Source of the DNA: Geodermatophilus sp. YIM 151500 | Lineage (GTDB): Bacteria; Actinomycetota; Actinomycetes; Mycobacteriales; Geodermatophilaceae | Assembly (NCBI RefSeq): GCF_025716945.1 | Contig: NZ_JAOVZT010000009.1 | Span: 12,499-76,498, forward strand | DNA: 64,000 nucleotides | Direction: 5' to 3' | Shown here: piece by piece, positions 33,847 through 42,024 of the stretch | How the letters are laid out: each line of letters begins with the position of its first letter | Numbering within the stretch: position 1 is the stretch's first letter | The notes under the pieces: generated by a model | Told to the model about the DNA's origin: nothing | Seen by the model: only the letters and a program-made list of their open reading frames with translations | The model's database searches: none | Translations under genes and position numbers: made by a program

Positions 33847-34878
33847 GTGCTGAGGGCCGCCGCCCGGTGGGTCCGGGACGCCGAGCGGGTGGCGGGCCGC
33901 CTGCTGCGGCTGGAGCGGTCGGACTACGCCGGCGCGCTGCACCCCGCCATGTGGCGACGCGGCTTCCTCTCCAACAGGCGCTACGCCTACCCGGGCATCG
34001 AGGACCGGTCGCTGCCCTACATCAGCGACCTGGCGTTCCACACCCGCGCGCGGGCGCTGAACACCCCCGCCGCCCAGGTGCTGGTGCAGCACAAGCACGT
34101 CTTCGCCGATGCCCTCGCCGCCCGGGGGTTGGCCGCCTGCGCGCCCGAGGTGTACGCCACGATCGGCCCGGGTGGCCTGCGGGTCCGGTCGCCCGGGCAC
34201 GGCGACCGGCTGCGGGCGCAGGACCTCGTGGTGGTCAAGCCGACCTCGGGCTACGGCGGCGGAGGGGTGCGCCTCGTGACGCCGGCCGAGGCGGAGGCGA
34301 CGGTGGCCGACCCGCGGTGCGACCTGATCGTCCAGGAGCGCGTGCTGCAGCACCCGGAGCTCCGCGCGGTCAACCCGGGGTCGCTGAACACCCTCCGCGT
34401 GCTGGCGGTGCGCCTGCCCGGGCACGGGCCCTTGCTGGCCGCGGCGGTGCAGCGCTGGGGTCGGGTCGGGACCGGGCCCGTGGACAACCTCAGCGCCGGC
34501 GGGCTGTGCAGCGCGGTCGACCTGGACACCGGCCGGTTGGGGCCCGCCGTCGGGCGGCCCCGCGACCGCCGCCGGGTGGAGCACGACACCCACCCCGACA
34601 GCGGCGCCCGCATCGCCGGGGTCCTCGTGCCGCAGTGGCCGCAGGTCCGCGACCTCGCGTTCCGGCTGATGGCCGCCTTCCCCGAGCTCGACCACGTCGG
34701 CTGGGACATCGCCGTCACCGACCGCGGGCCGTTGGTGATCGAGGGCAACGGCAGCATGCCCGGGGTCAACGTCTTCCAGTTCCACGGCCCGTTCCTGACC
34801 GATCCCAGGCTGCTCGAGTACTACGTCGGGAAGGGGATGCTCCGCCGTCCGGAGAGCCCCGTCACGCCGCCCGGCTGA
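33847..34878 (+). CDS. sugar-transfer-associated ATP-grasp protein
   Basis: The 343-aa protein matches the ATPgrasp_ST class: an N-terminal helical cap (ARWVRDAERVAGRLLRLERS), a phosphate-binding VVVKPTSGYGGGGVRL loop, and a metal site in VGWDIAVTDRGPLVIEGNGS. The family occurs in polysaccharide and secondary-metabolite clusters and probably makes an amide or phosphate bond. The GTG is 16 bp after the exporter, so co-transcription is likely. Substrate unknown. Confidence 0.85.
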   Translation: MLRAAARWVRDAERVAGRLLRLERSDYAGALHPAMWRRGFLSNRRYAYPGIEDRSLPYISDLAFHTRARALNTPAAQVLVQHKHVFADALAARGLAACAPEVYATIGPGGLRVRSPGHGDRLRAQDLVVVKPTSGYGGGGVRLVTPAEAEATVADPRCDLIVQERVLQHPELRAVNPGSLNTLRVLAVRLPGHGPLLAAAVQRWGRVGTGPVDNLSAGGLCSAVDLDTGRLGPAVGRPRDRRRVEHDTHPDSGARIAGVLVPQWPQVRDLAFRLMAAFPELDHVGWDIAVTDRGPLVIEGNGSMPGVNVFQFHGPFLTDPRLLEYYVGKGMLRRPESPVTPPG

Positions 34879-34892
34879 CTAACCTCCGGACC

Positions 34893-35636
34893 GTGGTCGC
34901 CGGGGGAGCGGACCGGGTGGAGCTGCTCTGGACCGGGGGGTGGGACTCCACCTTCCGGCTGCTGCAGCTGCTGCTCGTCGAGCGCCGGGCGGTGCAGCCG
35001 ATCTACGTCGTCGACCCCGGACGGCGGAGCACCCGCCACGAGCTGCGGGCGATGGCCGCGATCCGGGCGGGCGCGCTGCCGCGGCTGGCCGGGCCCACGC
35101 TGCTGGCGCCCTCCCGGGTCGTGCTGGCCGGTGACTACCCGCCGTCCCCGGCCGACGTGGCGCTCGGGCAGGCGATCCGCGGTCGCGGCGTCAAGCTCGG
35201 CGACCAGTACGTCTGGCTGGCCGGGCCGGCGGCGGCGCTGGGCTGGTCGGGGGTCGAACTGGCCGTCCCCGGGGAGGCGGAGCCGGCGCCGTGGGAGACC
35301 GTGGTGTTCGACGAGCCGGGGCGGCTCGGGCGGAACCCCGAGGCGGGCCTCTTCCGCTTCTGGTCGTTCCCGCTGATCGGCGTGACGAAGGAGGAGATGC
35401 GGGAGATCGCCCGCGACCACGGCTTCCTCGACCTGCTGCTGCTGCGCTGGTCGTGCCACGACCCGGTGGGGGACCGTCCGTGCGGGCGGTGCCACCCGTG
35501 CGGGCTCGCCCTGCCCGACGGGTTGCACCTGGCGCCGCGGTCCGTCGTCCAGGCCCGGGCCACGGGGCGGAGCCTGCGCCGCAGCGTCGCCCGGGCCCGC
35601 GTCGCGCTGCGTGACCCGACCCCCGTCGGCGCGTGA
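34893..35636 (+). CDS. QueC-like PP-loop / zinc protein, copy 1
   Basis: The 247-aa protein has a PP-loop, LLWTGGWDST (residues 11-20; equivalent to SGGxDS in QueC), and a C-terminal zinc knuckle C188-x8-C197-x2-C200-x2-C203. That spacing is exactly the one in QueC, which converts a carboxylate to a nitrile using ATP and ammonia. The Arg-rich tail is unusual. GTG 34893 is preceded by TAACCT (34880-34885) with a 7-nt gap, implying its own leaderless promoter although it lies 14 bp after the ATP-grasp gene. The real substrate is unknown. Confidence 0.8.
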   Translation: MVAGGADRVELLWTGGWDSTFRLLQLLLVERRAVQPIYVVDPGRRSTRHELRAMAAIRAGALPRLAGPTLLAPSRVVLAGDYPPSPADVALGQAIRGRGVKLGDQYVWLAGPAAALGWSGVELAVPGEAEPAPWETVVFDEPGRLGRNPEAGLFRFWSFPLIGVTKEEMREIARDHGFLDLLLLRWSCHDPVGDRPCGRCHPCGLALPDGLHLAPRSVVQARATGRSLRRSVARARVALRDPTPVGA

Positions 35637-35701
35637 CGGTCCGCACCCCGACGTGCCCGGTACCGTCGCGCGCCGGTCCCGGGCCGCCGTAGCGTCCGCG
35701 C

Positions 35702-37255
35702 GTGGCCGAGCGGGACGGCGAGCGGGTGACGCTGCTGTGGACCGGCGGCTGGGACTCCACCTTCCGGCTGCTGCAGCTGCTGCTGGTCGAGGGGCGCCCG
35801 GTGCAGCCGGTGTACGTGCTCAACAGCGCACGGTCGAGCACCCCCTACGAGCTGCGCGCGATCGGGACCGTGCGGGCCCAGGTGCTGCCGCGGCTCTCCG
35901 ACGCCGCGCTGCTGGCCCCGACCCGGGTGGTGGTCGGCAGCGACCACCCGCCGACTCCCGGGAACGCCGCGCTGGCCGAGTCGATCCGCCGCCGGTCGGA
36001 CCTGGGCACCCAGTACCTGATGCTCAGCGGTCCGGCGGAGGCGCTGGGCTGGCGCGGAGTCGAGCTGGCGATCGACGACTGGGCCGGCGGCCGCGACTGG
36101 GAGCACCTGCTCTTCTCCGCCCCCGGCCGGTTGGCGGACATGCCCGAAGCCGCCCTCTTCAAGTACTGGACCTTCCCCGTGCACCACCTGTCCAAGGAGG
36201 AGATGCGGGAGATCGCGCAGCGGCACGGATTCCTCGACGTGCTGCGGCAGCGGTGGTCGTGCCACGACCCGGTCCTCGGCCGGCCCTGCCGGCGGTGCCG
36301 GCCGTGCATCGACGCCTTGCCCGACGGGGCGCGGGTCGCGCCGTCCGCGCTGGTCGCAGCCCGCAGCGCCGGACGGCGGGCGCGCCGCGCGGCCCGGTCG
36401 GCCCGGCGGCTGGTGCGCGTCGGCGCGCGGCGCCGACCGCCCGGGACGCGGACCGCGCGGGCAGGACCCGCCCTCGACGGGTGCGCGGGCACGAGCCCGC
36501 CGGCCACTAGCGTCGGCGCCATGGGGGGCGAGCGGGTGCAGCTGCTGTGGACCGGCGGCTGGGACTCCACCTTCCGGCTGCTGCAGCTGCTGCTGGTCGA
36601 GCGGCGCCCGGTGCAGCCGATCTACGTGCTCAACACCGAACGGGTGAGCCTGCGCCAGGAGCTCCGGGCGATGGCCGCGATCCGGGCGGCGGTCCAGCCC
36701 CGGCTGGCCGACCCGTCGCTGCTGGCGCCGACGCAGGTGCTGCTGGCCGGCGACTACCCGCCGTCGGCGGAGAGCGTGGCGCTGTCCGAGTCGTTGCGCA
36801 GCCGGACGCAGCTGGGCACGCAGAACCTCCTGCTGGCCGGCCCGGCGGAGGCGCTCGGCTGGTCGGGGGTCGAGATGTGCATCCCGGACGTCGCCATGGC
36901 GGCCGACTGGGAGGCGCTGGTCTTCGACACCCCCGGGCGGATCAACGACAGCCAAGAGGCGCGGCTGTTCCGCTTCTGGTCCTTCCCGGTCATCGACCTG
37001 ACCAAGGAGGACATGCGCGCCTGCGCGCAGGAGCACGGCTTCCTCGACCTGCTGCTGATGCGGTGGACCTGCCACGACCCGCTGCTCGGCCGGCCGTGCG
37101 GGCGCTGCCGTCCGTGCCAGATCGCCGTGCGCGACGGCGCGCGGCCCGCGCCGCCCGCCCTGGTGCTCGCCCGCAGCGGGCAGCGCCGGGCCCGGCGGGG
37201 GGTGCGGTCGGCACGGCGGGCGGTGCGCGCGGCCGCGGCGGCACGCCGCACGTGA
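35702..37255 (+). CDS. double QueC-like PP-loop / zinc protein, copies 2 and 3 in one frame
   Basis: One uninterrupted 517-aa frame holds two complete QueC-like modules. Copy 2 has LLWTGGWDST near residue 11 and a C-x8-C-x2-C-x2-C zinc motif near residue 190 (SCHDPVLGRPCRRCRPC). Copy 3 begins at the internal ATG 36521 and repeats both features (TCHDPLLGRPCGRCRPC). About 40 low-complexity Arg/Ala/Pro residues link them. GTG 35702 has TAGCGT 6 nt upstream; ATG 36521 also has TAGCGT, 7 nt upstream. So the products may be a fusion, two proteins, or both. Confidence 0.75.
   Translation: MAERDGERVTLLWTGGWDSTFRLLQLLLVEGRPVQPVYVLNSARSSTPYELRAIGTVRAQVLPRLSDAALLAPTRVVVGSDHPPTPGNAALAESIRRRSDLGTQYLMLSGPAEALGWRGVELAIDDWAGGRDWEHLLFSAPGRLADMPEAALFKYWTFPVHHLSKEEMREIAQRHGFLDVLRQRWSCHDPVLGRPCRRCRPCIDALPDGARVAPSALVAARSAGRRARRAARSARRLVRVGARRRPPGTRTARAGPALDGCAGTSPPATSVGAMGGERVQLLWTGGWDSTFRLLQLLLVERRPVQPIYVLNTERVSLRQELRAMAAIRAAVQPRLADPSLLAPTQVLLAGDYPPSAESVALSESLRSRTQLGTQNLLLAGPAEALGWSGVEMCIPDVAMAADWEALVFDTPGRINDSQEARLFRFWSFPVIDLTKEDMRACAQEHGFLDLLLMRWTCHDPLLGRPCGRCRPCQIAVRDGARPAPPALVLARSGQRRARRGVRSARRAVRAAAAARRT
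35731..35791 (+). repeat. 61-bp identical tract, copy A (copy B at 36541-36601)
   Basis: The PP-loop coding stretch is identical over 61 bp between QueC-like copies 2 and 3, offset by 810 bp. Flanking sequence diverges strongly. Copy 1 has the same protein motif but scattered silent differences. This suggests recent duplication or gene conversion. Confidence 0.85.
36508..36520 (+). promoter_or_regulatory. internal -10 box for QueC-like copy 3
   Basis: TAGCGT at 36508-36513 ends 7 nt before the internal ATG at 36521. The same box and near-identical spacing precede many independent genes in this window, so copy 3 is probably also expressed on its own as a leaderless mRNA. Confidence 0.5.
36541..36601 (+). 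repeat. 61-bp identical tract, copy B
   Basis: This is the second copy of the tract at 35731-35791, within QueC-like copy 3. It encodes the PP-loop and the following helix. Confidence 0.85.
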
Positions 37256-37305
37256 CCGGTCGGCCCGGCGGGTGACCGGTCGGCGTCGCTCGTGGAGCGG
37301 TCGGC

Positions 37306-38007
37306 TCAGCGGGTGGCGCGGTAGTAGGTGATCCGGCCGGTGTGCCGCCGCACCTCCGTGGCCACCTCCGCGACGTCGGGGAACCCGGCACGACGGAGCA
37401 GGTCGTCGATGCCGTCGACGGCGTGGTCGCGCATCCGGCGGTGGCGGTGCCCGCGGTGGGTGCGGCGCCCCCCGCCGGGGTGTACGTGCCCGTCGCCCGG
37501 CTGCTCGTGCCCGTCGAGGTCGACCAGGTGCAGCCGGCCGCCGGGGCGCAGCACGCGCAGCAGCTCGTGCACCGCCGGTTCCCGCTCGCCGGCCGGCACG
37601 TGGTGGAGCATGAACGCCGAGAGCGCGACGTCGACGCTGTCGTCGGGATAGGGCAGCGCGTCGGCGAAACCCCGGTCGACGTCGACGGCCAGCCCGCGGC
37701 GACGGGCCTTGCGGCGGGCGCGGGCGAGGGCACCCGCGTCCGGGTCGAGGCCGGTGACCGAGGCGCCGGGCTGCACGGCCTTCGCCTCGAGCAGCAGGTT
37801 GCCGGTGCCGCAGCCGATCTCCAGCACCCGCTGGCCGGGCTGCAGGGCGGCCTGGGCGAGCAGGCGCCGGTGCACCTTGCCCACGCCGAGGAAACGCGAC
37901 ACCGGGTCGTAGAGCGGGAGCAGCCACGACTTCGCCATGGGCGGCAGGTACTCGCGCTCGCCGTGCGGCGGCGCTCCGTCCGTCGTCCTGCCGGTGTGCT
38001 CGGTCAT
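37306..38007 (-). CDS. class I SAM-dependent methyltransferase
   Basis: The 233-aa protein has a methyltransferase_11-type fold with VLEIGCGTGNLLLEA (SAM motif I, about residues 61-75), the acidic LDPDAG motif II, ALPYPDDSVDVALSAFMLHH and LLRVLRPGGRL. A His/Gly-rich insert follows near residue 175. It lies convergent to the QueC-like genes; a functional link is not established. The start has GGGGG about 5 nt upstream. Confidence 0.86.
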   Translation of the reverse strand: MTEHTGRTTDGAPPHGEREYLPPMAKSWLLPLYDPVSRFLGVGKVHRRLLAQAALQPGQRVLEIGCGTGNLLLEAKAVQPGASVTGLDPDAGALARARRKARRRGLAVDVDRGFADALPYPDDSVDVALSAFMLHHVPAGEREPAVHELLRVLRPGGRLHLVDLDGHEQPGDGHVHPGGGRRTHRGHRHRRMRDHAVDGIDDLLRRAGFPDVAEVATEVRRHTGRITYYRATR

Positions 38008-38037
38008 GCCGGCCCCCTGGGTACTGCGTCGTATCCG

Positions 38038-38054
38038 TCGTCCGGTCCGGACGA
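38038..38054. promoter_or_regulatory. 17-bp perfect palindrome, candidate operator
   Basis: TCGTCCGG-t-CCGGACGA is perfectly symmetric and sits in the 113-bp gap between the divergent methyltransferase and AraC genes, 31 bp from the first and 67 bp from the second. It may bind a dimeric regulator acting on either promoter. Confidence 0.45.
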
Positions 38055-38120
38055 TCCTCCGTCGTGCGCACTACTGTTCCCCCGTCGCGCACGGCCGCCA
38101 AGGGTGAGGGGTACGGAACG

Positions 38121-39140
38121 ATGGCACTTTCTTCCGGTTCGGCAGCGCCCTCGCGCCCGGTGGTGCGGCGTGGGCCGGGCGGCGCCCCGGTCTACGCCTT
38201 CGGACGCGAGGCCGGCCTGCCGCCGGTGCGGACGGCCCGGCTCGACCGGCACGCGCATGCACCCGGGGCCTGGCAGCCGTCCGAGCCGCACGCGCACGAC
38301 TTCCTGGTGCTGGTCTTCTTCGAGGTCGGCGGAGGAGAGCTCACCGTCGACGCCCGGACGTGGCAGGCGGCGACCGGCGACGTGCTGGTGATCGCTCCGG
38401 GCGAGGTGGTGACGCCCGAGTGGACGGCGACGGCCGACGAGGCGGTGGCGTGGACGGCGTTCTTCCCGCCCGACGCGGTGGAGGCGCGGGCGCCGGGGAC
38501 GCTCGGGTCGTGGCGGGCGCACCCGCTGCTGTTCCCGTTCGTCGGCCGGCGGGCCGGCGGCGCCCAGCGGCTGCACGTGCCGGAGGCGCAGCGAGCGATC
38601 TGGTCGCGCCGGTTCGCCGAGCTCGACCGGGAGCTGCGCGAGCGGGCGGACGGGTACGCGGAGGCGGCGCTCGCGCTGCTGACGCTGCTGCTGGTCGACC
38701 TCGCCCGGCTCGCCGCGGACGTGCCCGGCCACCTGCGGCTGCGCGACGAGCGGCTGCTGGCCGCGGTGTTCGACGTGGTCGAGCAGCGGTTCGGCGAGCC
38801 GATCTCGCTGAGGGACGTCGCGGCGTCGGTCCGGATGTCGCCCGGGCACCTGACGACCGTGGTCGGGCAGCGGACCGGCAGGACCGTGCAGCAGTGGATC
38901 ACCGAGCGGCGGATGACCGAGGCCCGGCGGCTGCTGGCCGGCACCGACCTGTCGGTGCACGCGATCGCGGGACGGGTCGGCTACCGGGATGCGGGCTACC
39001 TGATCCGCCGGTTCCGCGCCGCGCACGGCGTGACGCCCGAGGAGTGGCGCCGCGCCGGCCGGGCCGGCGCGGTGACCGGGCCGGGCCCGCCGCCGGTCAC
39101 GAGTCGCCGGCGGCCAGCACGTGCACGGGGTGGGGACTGA
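38121..39140 (+). CDS. AraC-family transcriptional regulator
   Basis: The 339-aa regulator has an N-terminal cupin sensor (HAHDFLVLVFFEVGGGELTV) and a C-terminal double helix-turn-helix domain (SLRDVAASVRMSPGHLTTVV and the AraC signature AIAGRVGYRDAGYLIRRF). TACTGT at 38072-38077 may be the -10 box, about 38 nt before the TSS-ATG distance ends at 38121. Ligand and targets are unknown. Confidence 0.9.
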   Translation: MALSSGSAAPSRPVVRRGPGGAPVYAFGREAGLPPVRTARLDRHAHAPGAWQPSEPHAHDFLVLVFFEVGGGELTVDARTWQAATGDVLVIAPGEVVTPEWTATADEAVAWTAFFPPDAVEARAPGTLGSWRAHPLLFPFVGRRAGGAQRLHVPEAQRAIWSRRFAELDRELRERADGYAEAALALLTLLLVDLARLAADVPGHLRLRDERLLAAVFDVVEQRFGEPISLRDVAASVRMSPGHLTTVVGQRTGRTVQQWITERRMTEARRLLAGTDLSVHAIAGRVGYRDAGYLIRRFRAAHGVTPEEWRRAGRAGAVTGPGPPPVTSRRRPARARGGD

Positions 39141-39193
39141 CCGCCGCGGACGACGCGGCCGAGAAGCCGCCGGGTCGGCGCTAGGGTGGCCAA

Positions 39194-39973
39194 GTGCCTC
39201 CGAGCACGATCTGGAAGCGCCTCTACCTGCTGTTCACCCCGCCGGACGGGCTGATCGTGGACTGGGTCACCGTCGGCGCACTGGTGCAGGCAGGGGTCCT
39301 CGCCGAGTTCCACCTCACCGGCGGGATCACCGAGCGGGACGGGCGAGTGGTGCTGCGGCGCCCGCCGGAGCAGGCGGATGCTCTCGAGCAGCGGATGCTC
39401 GGCCGGATGTCGACCTCCCGATCGCCCAGCTGGGAGAGGTGGATCGGTGACGACGTCAAGACGGGCGCGCAGGTGGCCCGTGACCAGCTCCTCTACGAAG
39501 GTCTGGTGCGCGCCGAGCAGGTTCGCCGTCTCGGTGTCATCCGGTACATGACCTACCCGGTGTCCGACGCCGTGTCGGCGGCCGAGATCCGCGCGTCGGT
39601 CGGGGAGATCCTGTTCCGGGCGAAGGCGGCCGAGCCCGACGTGGATGCCGTTCGCCGCGCGGCGATGGCGGTGCCGCAGGGGGACGTCACAGGTCTCACG
39701 CGCCGGCAGCGTCGCGAGCGCCTGACCGAGCTGCGGATGCGGGCCGAGGCAGACCTGCTCGCGTCCCATCCGCAGATGCACGCGCGCGGCATCGACGATC
39801 GGGACGCGGCATTCGTCGCGTTGGCGGTGCGCATCCCCCGCCGCAACCGGCACTTCCAGGTCCCCGGCGGGTGCGCCGACCAGGTGGCGGCGCTGACGCA
39901 TCGCATCGAACCCGTGGCGTCGGCGCTGGCGTCGGTGCTCGGCGCGCAGGAATGGCGACGTCCCCTCGCGTAG
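39194..39973 (+). CDS. GPP34 (GOLPH3-like) family phosphoprotein
   Basis: The 259-aa, mainly helical protein follows the GPP34 layout seen in actinobacteria: LYLLFTPPDG, AGVLAEFHLTGGITERDGRVVL, a basic helix, and YEGLVRAEQVRRLGVIRYMTYPVSD. Eukaryotic GOLPH3 binds phosphatidylinositol-4-phosphate; bacterial roles are unknown. GTG 39194 has TAGGGT at 39182-39187, a 6-nt gap, so it is probably leaderless. Codon use is slightly less GC-biased than its neighbours, in line with an accessory patch. Confidence 0.65.
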   Translation: MPPSTIWKRLYLLFTPPDGLIVDWVTVGALVQAGVLAEFHLTGGITERDGRVVLRRPPEQADALEQRMLGRMSTSRSPSWERWIGDDVKTGAQVARDQLLYEGLVRAEQVRRLGVIRYMTYPVSDAVSAAEIRASVGEILFRAKAAEPDVDAVRRAAMAVPQGDVTGLTRRQRRERLTELRMRAEADLLASHPQMHARGIDDRDAAFVALAVRIPRRNRHFQVPGGCADQVAALTHRIEPVASALASVLGAQEWRRPLA

Positions 39974-40150
39974 CCGGTGGCCACGCCGCGGGCTCCGGTC
40001 CTGCGCCGCTCACGCGGGCGGCACCCACAGGGCGACCGTGCCGGCCGCGAGGCAGATCGACGAGGCTCGTCGATCACGGGTCACCCAGAGGTGCCGGGCG
40101 TTGCCGACTCGCCCGGGGCGAGATCGGTGAACGCTCGGGATGCCTGGTGA

Positions 40151-40321
40151 TCAGGCGGAGATGCGCGGATCGTCCTCGCTCTCGGCGGCGCGCAGCTTGG
40201 TGATGACACGCTTGATCTCACCGACGGTCTCGGCCTCGTCGTGACCGAAAGTGAGCAGGTACGCCTGCAGGGCATGGCGGGCCATGGCGAGCTCGGCCTC
40301 CGACAGGTGGACCACGTACAT
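40151..40321 (-). CDS. small protein, 56 aa
   Basis: The predicted product starts MYVVHLSEAELAMARHALQAYLL and ends in an acidic helix (AAESEDDPRISA). No function is recognised. Independent support is a TACAGT box (complement of 40328-40333) ending 6 nt before the ATG, exactly the leaderless spacing of other genes here, and a plausible amphipathic helix. The frame continues upstream only as antisense sequence. Confidence 0.55.
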   Translation of the reverse strand: MYVVHLSEAELAMARHALQAYLLTFGHDEAETVGEIKRVITKLRAAESEDDPRISA

Positions 40322-40882
40322 GCGGAAACTGTAGGGCGTCGACGCAGGCATCGAGCCCCACCGATGCGCGGGACCTGGGGTTCGAGTGCCCGGCTCGTCG
40401 TGGTCGGACCGGGTCGGCGGTCGGCGCTCGGCTTCGTCGGCGTGCCAACGGCAGCACGTGTCCTTCGTGCAGGGACTCCGGGCTGTCGGACCACCTCGGG
40501 CGGAAGCCTCCTGTCGGGTCAGCGCATGACGGGCGCGCCTCCAGCAGCACGTCGAGGCGTGACCGGCGTGGCGCGAGGCCGTCGACGAGCTCGGCTGACT
40601 GCCCCGCTCCACGGATGGACAGCGAGCTCGGCCCGCGTCCGCGGCGTCGGAGAGGCGGGCACCGGAGCTCCTCGACGGCGGAGTCCCGGGCTCTGCCGGC
40701 AGTCGGCGCAGCGCTGACAGCCGGCGCAGCCTGCGCTGTGCCAGTGACGTGCGGTGTCCCACGATGGCGGGCTGACCGCCGAGGAGCGCGCCCGGCGGAA
40801 CGGGTGCGGCTGGCCGCTCGGTGACGTGACGGTGACGGGCGTCGGCCGAGAATGTCGACGGGACAGGGTTGGGGGCCTGGGC
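40322..40882. other. 561-bp stretch with no supported gene
   Basis: Frames here are low-complexity and show no domain motif on either strand. Base composition is less extreme than in neighbouring genes, and several near-repeats of GGCGCAGC occur around 40700-40735. It may hold eroded genes. CAGGGT at 40864-40869 could serve the EEP gene downstream. Confidence 0.5.
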
Positions 40883-41878
40883 ATGGACGTCAAGGTCGGC
40901 ACGTTCAACGTGCTCAATCTCGCCCGCGAGGGCGAGCGCTTCTACCCCGACGAGGAGCCGTACACGGCCGCCGAGTACGACGAGAAGGCGACCTGGATCG
41001 CGGGGCAGCTGCGTCGCATGGAGGCGCACCTGGTCGGCTTCCAGGAGGTCTTCCACGAGGCCGCCCTGCGCGACGTCTGCGACCGGTCGGGTCGGTTCCC
41101 CGGCGGCACCGTGGTGGCCCCGGGCGCCGACGGGGCCAGCGGCCCACGGCTCGGCCTGGCCAGCCGACTGTCCATCGCGGAGCCGGTCACGGCCATCACC
41201 GACTTCCCGGCCGGGATGGACGCGGAAGCGGACGGCCTCGCCTTGCCGGTCGGGACCTTCAGTCGTCCCGTCCTGCGGACACGGGTGGTCCTCGACCCGA
41301 TCAGGGGCACGACATCGACCGTCTTCGTCGCCCACCTGAAGTCCAAGCGGCCGATCCGCGACCCGCAGGCCCCGGAACACGATGCGCGCGAGGAGGCGCT
41401 GGGCAAGGCCCGGGCGCTCATCCGCCGCGCCGCCGAGGCGGCGGCGCTGCGCTTCCTCGTGCTCCAGGAGATCACCGGCAACGCGCAACCGGTGATCGTG
41501 CTCGGGGATCTCAACGACGCCGCCCGCGCGGTCACCACGGACATCATCATGGGTGACTCGCCCTCGAGGTTCTGGCCGAGAGACCCCGATGACAGGAAGG
41601 CCTACTGGGACCGACTGCTGTACTCGGCCCACGAACTCACCGTTCGCCGGACCGGTCGGGACGTCAGCTATACGCACATCTTCAACGGGCACTACGAGAA
41701 CCTCGACCACGTCCTCGTGAGCCAGGAGTTCTACGAGCGCAATCCGCAACGCATCGCGGAAGTGATGAACCTGCGGTACTTCAACGACCACCTGGTCGAC
41801 AGCCAGCTCAGCAACGACCGCCGCGAGCGAACCGTGTCCGACCACGCGCAACTGGTCGCCGAGATCCGCCTCCTCTGA
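40883..41878 (+). CDS. endonuclease/exonuclease/phosphatase (EEP) family protein
   Basis: The 331-aa protein has the EEP fold markers: VGTFNVLNLAREGE (metal-coordinating Asn), HLVGFQEVF (catalytic Glu), VIVLGDLNDAAR (Asp/Asn) and a terminal SDHAQLVAEI His. An insert with SYTHIFNGHYENLDHVLVS carries another conserved Asp-His. It has no signal peptide. Substrate could be DNA, RNA or a phosphoester. The toxin remnant ends against its 3' end, suggesting it arrived with, or disrupted, that locus. Confidence 0.85.
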   Translation: MDVKVGTFNVLNLAREGERFYPDEEPYTAAEYDEKATWIAGQLRRMEAHLVGFQEVFHEAALRDVCDRSGRFPGGTVVAPGADGASGPRLGLASRLSIAEPVTAITDFPAGMDAEADGLALPVGTFSRPVLRTRVVLDPIRGTTSTVFVAHLKSKRPIRDPQAPEHDAREEALGKARALIRRAAEAAALRFLVLQEITGNAQPVIVLGDLNDAARAVTTDIIMGDSPSRFWPRDPDDRKAYWDRLLYSAHELTVRRTGRDVSYTHIFNGHYENLDHVLVSQEFYERNPQRIAEVMNLRYFNDHLVDSQLSNDRRERTVSDHAQLVAEIRLL

Positions 41879-41880
41879 TC

Positions 41881-42024
41881 ACCCGAGGCGGTGTGATGAG
41901 CCCGCAGGCCCGAAGAATGGATGACGGCGGTGAGTGCCTTCCGGAACTCACGCCTGTGCTCGGGCTCGAGGGCCTTGTAGTCGCTGTAGTCGCTGTCGAA
42001 GCGCGGGGTGGTCTCGCACCTCAC
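41881..42024 (-). pseudogene. RelE/HigB-like toxin, 3'-truncated remnant
   Basis: From GTG 42024 the first 35-45 codons (FDSDYSDYKALEPEHRREFRKALTAVI) match the N-terminal helices of RelE-superfamily toxins linked to AbrB-type antitoxins. The frame then degenerates into sequence antisense to the EEP gene, so the catalytic C-terminal half is missing. The start overlaps the antitoxin stop as GTGA, the standard toxin-antitoxin arrangement. Confidence 0.6.

Noticed and set aside
34893-37255. True queuosine (preQ0) biosynthesis operon
   Set aside because: Only QueC-like domains are present, in three diverged copies, without folE, queD, queE or queF in the window.
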